A DNA stretch of 64,000 bases from Kingdonia uniflora (lineage: Eukaryota; Streptophyta; Magnoliopsida; Ranunculales; Circaeasteraceae), in NCBI GenBank assembly GCA_014058105.1, contig JACGCM010001511.1, positions 2,480,001 to 2,544,000 on the forward strand, in the 5' to 3' direction. The stretch's first letter is position 1, and every line of letters starts with the position of its first letter. The notes beneath the pieces were generated by a model that saw nothing but the letters and a program-made list of their open reading frames with translations, ran no database searches and had not been told where the DNA came from. The position numbers were made by a program, and so were the translations under genes. This document shows, piece after piece, positions 60,172 through 64,000 of the stretch.

Positions 60172-61884
60172 ATGGAGAGTGCAGAAGCCAAAGGAAGTTC
60201 CGGGGGAGAATGCATCAGAGTCCCTGTGAATATTTGACCTTTGATTACTACGAAGCTTAATGATGGATGTACGGATTGCACGTCGATTGTACCTGGAGAG
60301 TCGCAGGTAATTTATTGGTGTTTTTAGGTTTATATTTTGGCATGCGTTTGTTTGGTATTTTGTTGAGTATTGATAGTTGTTGTGTAAGTATGAAAAAAAT
60401 AGTGTAGGTGCTTATACATTAGCAAATGGTCGGGAAATGATTAAAAAAGTTGGAATTTGTGTAGGGGTGGCAATGGGTCGGGTTTGGGGCTGGTGGAGTA
60501 ATACCATCCCCATACCCGCCAAATTACCATACCCTCATACCCGCCCCATCACCCATTTAACACCCGTTTATCCTAAGTGGGGATCCCCAAACCCGCCCCA
60601 TTTATGAAATTAAAAAAAAAAAATAGAAATCACCTGTACAAAAAAAAAAAAAAAAAACTAAACTAAATCAGGTGCATAGTGCACACACACACAATAAAAG
60701 ATCATGCAATGTGCTATATTGCAGTAAGAACAAGCATCATAGAGTGTGTTGCACTACAATGGTTATATTCTTATCTTATCAATCACTTGAAATGGATCAA
60801 ATCAAAATTAAGGTTGAAAATGTTGAGACTAATCTTAGTAACTTGTAAACGTTGAGACTTAATTGGTGTTTCAAGCTTCTGGATTGTTGGAGACTTGGAG
60901 GAGTTACCTAAATCGATTAGTGATCTCTATAATTTGCAAATGTTGTATACTTCCTAAAATAGATCACTGATGTAGAGATTGGTTTGAAACAGATCACTGA
61001 TGTAAACGTTGTTCCAATCGATTGGTAATCTATCCAATCTTCGTAAACTTCCCAATGAATGATGTAGAGGTTGAATTATAAAATGATCGCATACTTAATT
61101 ATTGTTTGAATCTTCGTAACCTTGAATTTGGAGGATGAAGGTTGAAATGATTCAAATGGAAATGAAGATTGAAATGAATTTGGTAATTGGTACAGACTGA
61201 TGTCTGATTACAAAGGTTGAAATAAATTTGTAGAGGTTGTGGAGGTTGAACTTGAAGGAAGTAAGAGAGGAGGAAAAAAGTGATTAAGTGAATTAGGTTA
61301 CTCATATTCTCATAACTCATAAGGGTATTCAGGATATCATATATAATTGGGTCGGGTGACGGGCCCCCGTTTATTTAAGGCTAAAACCAGACCCGCCCCA
61401 ATTAATAAATGGATTTTTTTTTTACCAAACCCGCCCCATACCCGCTATAGTCATACCATACCCGCCTTATTAAGGGTGGGGCGGGTTAAATTGCCAGCCC
61501 TAAATTTGTGAGTAAAACATAGGTGTCAAAGGGTGTTCTAGAAAGAGAAAATGACAGTAATAAAAAAATGTATCGTTTGTTGTGATAATTTGGGATTATG
61601 GTGGTTAAAGCCCGTCATTTTTTCAACTCGTATGATGGCAAAGGCCTAAAACACAGTTTTGCACTACGTCATTGAATAATTGTTTGTACCATTTCAAGTT
61701 TAAGGACTATTCGACTTTATTTGTCAATTACAGACAGATGCTCTAAGGAGAAAATATTTTCTTCAATGCATGTTTGCTAATATTTATACCATCAGCGCTC
61801 TTTAATTTTTCCCTGTTGTTGTTGGTTACAATGAAATATAGGTCCAAATTGGCTCGCACGCTTTCACATTCGACTATGTATATG
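60172..61884 (+). pseudogene. Captured N-terminal fragment of a kinesin-4 (KIN-4) gene
   Basis: Exon 60172-60306 begins with ATG and reads MESAEAKGSSGGECIRVPVN, then I-stop-PLITTKLNDGCTDCTSIVPG and ESQ, followed by a gtaatt donor. Exon 61842-61884 (after atatag) reads VQIGSHAFTFDYVYG before a gttaac donor. This is the start of a kinesin motor domain (VxVNIRPLI; HxFTFDxVYG), closest to KIN-4 type plant kinesins. The Arg of IRPL is a TGA stop (CGA to TGA). A preceding 5' UTR with its own splice site (gatag, 60128) seems included. The split intron holds the inner hAT. Beyond VYG the sequence is no longer clearly kinesin; there is no P-loop. Confidence 0.8.
60462..61502. mobile_element. Nested hAT MITE inside the captured kinesin intron
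   Basis: Ends TAGGGGTGGCAAT / ATTGCCAGCCCTA (one mismatch). Perfect 8-bp target duplication aatttgtg at 60454-60461 and 61503-61510. 1041 bp, GC-rich (gcgggt/acccgc) near both ends, AT-rich in the middle, no transposase frame. Confidence 0.9.
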
Positions 61885-62149
61885 GTTAACATTTTTATTT
61901 ATGAAGATTTATAACTAGGTATGTGTTTAATTGTTTAATAGGAACCATGTCTCACAAGTGCGAGCACTTAAGATGATGTCAAATATGCTTTGAGAAGATA
62001 TCGGGTATTTGCTTTACTTTATGGATTTATCTGGGAATATTTTTGTACCTTGGATATCACTCTTGTTTTAGTTTATTTCTGGCTTCGTCTACCGAATTAA
62101 GTCGTGATGTCTTGAACTAATGGGTAAGTTTCTTTTTGAACATATGTAA

Positions 62150-62458
62150 TGGATGTTAGTAATGCTTTTTTTTGTATGGATGTTAGTAATGTTTTTTTTT
62201 TTTTAGAATATGTATAGATGTTTAGTAATGCTTCTTTTTGAATAGAATAATGGATGTATGGAATATGAATGGAATAGTGGATGAATGGAATACTGGATGT
62301 ATTTTTTTTGAACATATGTTATTAATGCTTGAATAATAGATGTTAGTAATGCCTTTTTTTTGTATGGATGTTAGTAATGCTTTTTTTTTTAAGAATATGT
62401 ATGGATGTTTAGTAATGTTTTTTTTTTAATGGAATAATGATGTATGGAATATGAATAT
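62150..62458 (+). repeat. Degenerate minisatellite in outer hAT
   Basis: Repeated gtatggatgttagtaatgc followed by T-runs, about 6-8 imperfect units of 25-45 bp. Confidence 0.75.
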
Positions 62459-62711
62459 GTGGGGCGGATTTGGGGATCCCCGCTTAATTTCATAATGTCA
62501 TTTAAATGGGGCGGGGATGGGGCAGATTCGGGGATCCCCGCTTATTTTAAATAGGGATCGGGGCGAGGATGGTATTGAACTTATTTAAGTGAGGCGGATT
62601 CGGGGATCCCCGCTTATTTTAAATGAGGATCGGGGCGGGGATGGGAGGTGGGAACCTAAGCGGGGATGGTATTGGTTCCCCCGCCCCAAATCCGCCCCAT
62701 TGCCATCCCTA
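62459..62711. repeat. Right GC-rich subterminal repeats of outer hAT
   Basis: Three clear units gggcgga/gttcggggatccccgctt(a)att, near 62462, 62521 and 62592, then the terminal repeat. Units hold the palindrome ggggatcccc. Confidence 0.8.
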
Positions 62712-62719
62712 TGAACAAA

Positions 62720-63270
62720 CACGTTTCTTTTTCCTAATCTGTGATGCACATCATGCATCATTTGATAAAAAAAACACCACCTTTGCTTGTTCTACTCTTG
62801 AAACATCAGTGTTTCAATATTTGCTTGTGCTGGTTCGGTTTCTGTTAGGATTTCCAGACCTTGAATCATGATACAGTGAGACATGATTGAGAAAAAAGAT
62901 GACAGGGAAACGATTGGCAAACAAGTGAACAAATACCACCATGGAAAGAACTTCATTCCAATACAGGTGTGTAGAAAGCAAAACCTTGAATAGAAGTAAC
63001 GCCAGTTTCATACTACTTTTTCATACATTTTGGAGTAAGGCAAAATAATTTGGTGCGTCGACATTCACTCATGAGCTTCAAGGTATCGAGTTTTGCGTTT
63101 TGTTTTCAAGCAATTATTCTGTTAAAATAATAAATCAATCCCCAATATTTTGAAATTTGAAATAATCATTCATTCAGGTTATGTCTACACGAGTGATTAT
63201 GAACTTATAAACGTACTTGCATTCTTTTGCTAATTTAAATCATTAGAATGACCTTTGGCACGAGCTTTCT
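62720..63270. other. Unassigned host sequence downstream of hAT
   Basis: AT-rich sequence; no gene, RNA or repeat recognised. Confidence 0.4.
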
Positions 63271-63277
63271 GTGTTTA

Positions 63278-63298
63278 GAGCATCTCCAGCAGAGTTTG
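63278..63298. repeat. Possible DNA-transposon end
   Basis: gagcatctccagcagagtttg, a phrase common at the ends of plant Harbinger-type elements, followed by mirrored ggtttgggtttgag-type sequence. The partner end is not in the window. Confidence 0.35.
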
Positions 63299-63489
63299 GG
63301 TTGGTTTGTCAACTCAAACCCAAACCCAAACTTTTAACCTCCCAGCAGCTCTATTTTGGGTTTGAGTTCGTCAGCTAGACATGTAAGAACTCAACCGAGT
63401 TTGAGGAGCTCAAATTCAAAAATAAAAAAATTGGCGGTGTTCCTTTTACCGCTCGGATTACTCAATTATTTTTCCTGAGCACTTCCTGA

Positions 63490-64000
63490 CTACCTCTTCT
63501 CTCCCAAACCCAATTGCAGAGCATACAGGAGAACCTCTACGCTCTCCCCAAATGGCAAACTCCGGCACCAGCAATAATAACTCCACACCGTCAACTCCCA
63601 CCTCTTTATATTGTTGGATTCAATACGGATGAATAATTGCCTCGCATTGGATAAAACACTACATGCGTCGTCATACGCACCTGTGTTGGATATCGGCCGA
63701 TTGACAATGATGTCAGCATCTGAAAATCTAATGGAATGACCCCTATCTCCGCACACGGGAACAGAAAAGGGTGCGTTGTCGGCCACCAACGTCTGTTAGC
63801 GCCTGAATTAGTCGGTTATCGAAATTACCCAAGCGTATATCCATAAAGCTACCGAATATCTTCACCACGACATCCTTAATTGCCGGAATTGTAGAAATCT
63901 TCTTCCAAACTTTGATCACCGTAGTGAATGTGCCGTGCAGACGCATCAAATCCCAATTCTGTTCATTGGAGTATTTTGTCAAACACTTGATTTATAGAAA
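63490..64000 (-). pseudogene. Plant mobile domain (PMD) gene fragment, cut by window edge
   Basis: Minus strand: VWKKISTIPAIKDVVVKIFG, then LIQALTD (63930-63795). After a one-base shift near 63790 the frame continues RWWPTTHPFLFPCAEIGVIP and LDFQMLTSLSIGRYP. The order LL-AL-ERW, THTF, then LGD/LDF-LTGLPIG is the hallmark of plant mobile domains (MAIN/MAIL-related, often carried by transposons). The frameshift and an early end suggest a dead copy; the start lies beyond 64000. Confidence 0.55.

Larger units (their letters stand above)
59518..62711. mobile_element. Non-autonomous hAT element carrying a kinesin gene fragment (Pack-type)
   Basis: Terminal inverted repeats TAGGGATGGCAAT / ATTGCCATCCCTA at 59518 and 62711. 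8-bp target duplication tgaacaag (59510-59517) and tgaacaaa (62712-62719), 7 of 8 matching. GC-rich subterminal repeats (ggggatccccgc-type) line both ends. No hAT transposase is readable. Inside are a kinesin-4 fragment and a second, nested hAT. Confidence 0.85.

Noticed and set aside
61900..62010. A third kinesin exon after VYG
   Set aside because: Text after the acceptor near 61940 only weakly resembles the expected motor sequence and needs frameshifts; not claimed.

Overview
This is a plant nuclear genome window, almost certainly from a eudicot. It is AT-rich, has spliceosomal introns, and is dominated by decayed LTR retrotransposons. The one host gene I can read in full is a four-exon MORF9/RIP9-type chloroplast RNA-editing factor at 56279-59085 (+). 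Of the rest, 1-23567 and 25749-55907 (about 54 kb) are LTR elements in nests; the remainder is a LINE tail, a SINE, a MITE, two nested hAT elements, a plant-mobile-domain pseudogene and unassigned intergenic DNA.

Left nest, 1-23567: an old Tat-lineage Ty3/gypsy element on the minus strand (copy C: 5' LTR 22958-23567, gag 21460-22957) was split by a second member of the same family (copy A, 1-21459, minus; 3' LTR cut by the window edge). Copy A was in turn split by an Athila-type gypsy element (copy B, about 8669-16974, minus) and by a compact gag-only element with two 600-bp LTRs and a perfect AAAGG target duplication (copy G, 17450-20766, plus). A 5'-truncated LINE tail (24430-24892) follows in otherwise unassigned sequence.

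Middle nest, 25749-44901: a Ty1/copia element (copy E, minus) bounded by AGATT target duplications is split by a third Tat-family gypsy element (copy D, 29255-39617, minus). Its 5' leader carries a PIF/Harbinger-like MITE (42984-44117) that is largely a GA-purine tract.

Right part: gypsy element F (45513-55907, plus, perfect AAACC target duplications) ends 371 bp upstream of the MORF9 start codon. MORF9 has a tRNA-derived SINE in intron 1 and a probable intron in its 3' UTR. About 430 bp after the stop codon lies a non-autonomous hAT element (59518-62711). It carries a fragment of a kinesin-4 gene, still with exon borders, and a second hAT element (60462-61502, perfect 8-bp duplication) sits inside the captured intron. 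A plant-mobile-domain pseudogene runs off the right edge.

The most interesting recurring structure is the 3' half of Tat copies A, D and F. All three have, between integrase and the 3' LTR, an array of hairpin-forming tandem repeats, followed by a long spliced-looking reading frame on the strand opposite to gag-pol (an antisense ORF). Its N-terminal basic motif, acidic linker and C-terminal coiled-coil plus LG-NP-T motif are recognisable across copies.
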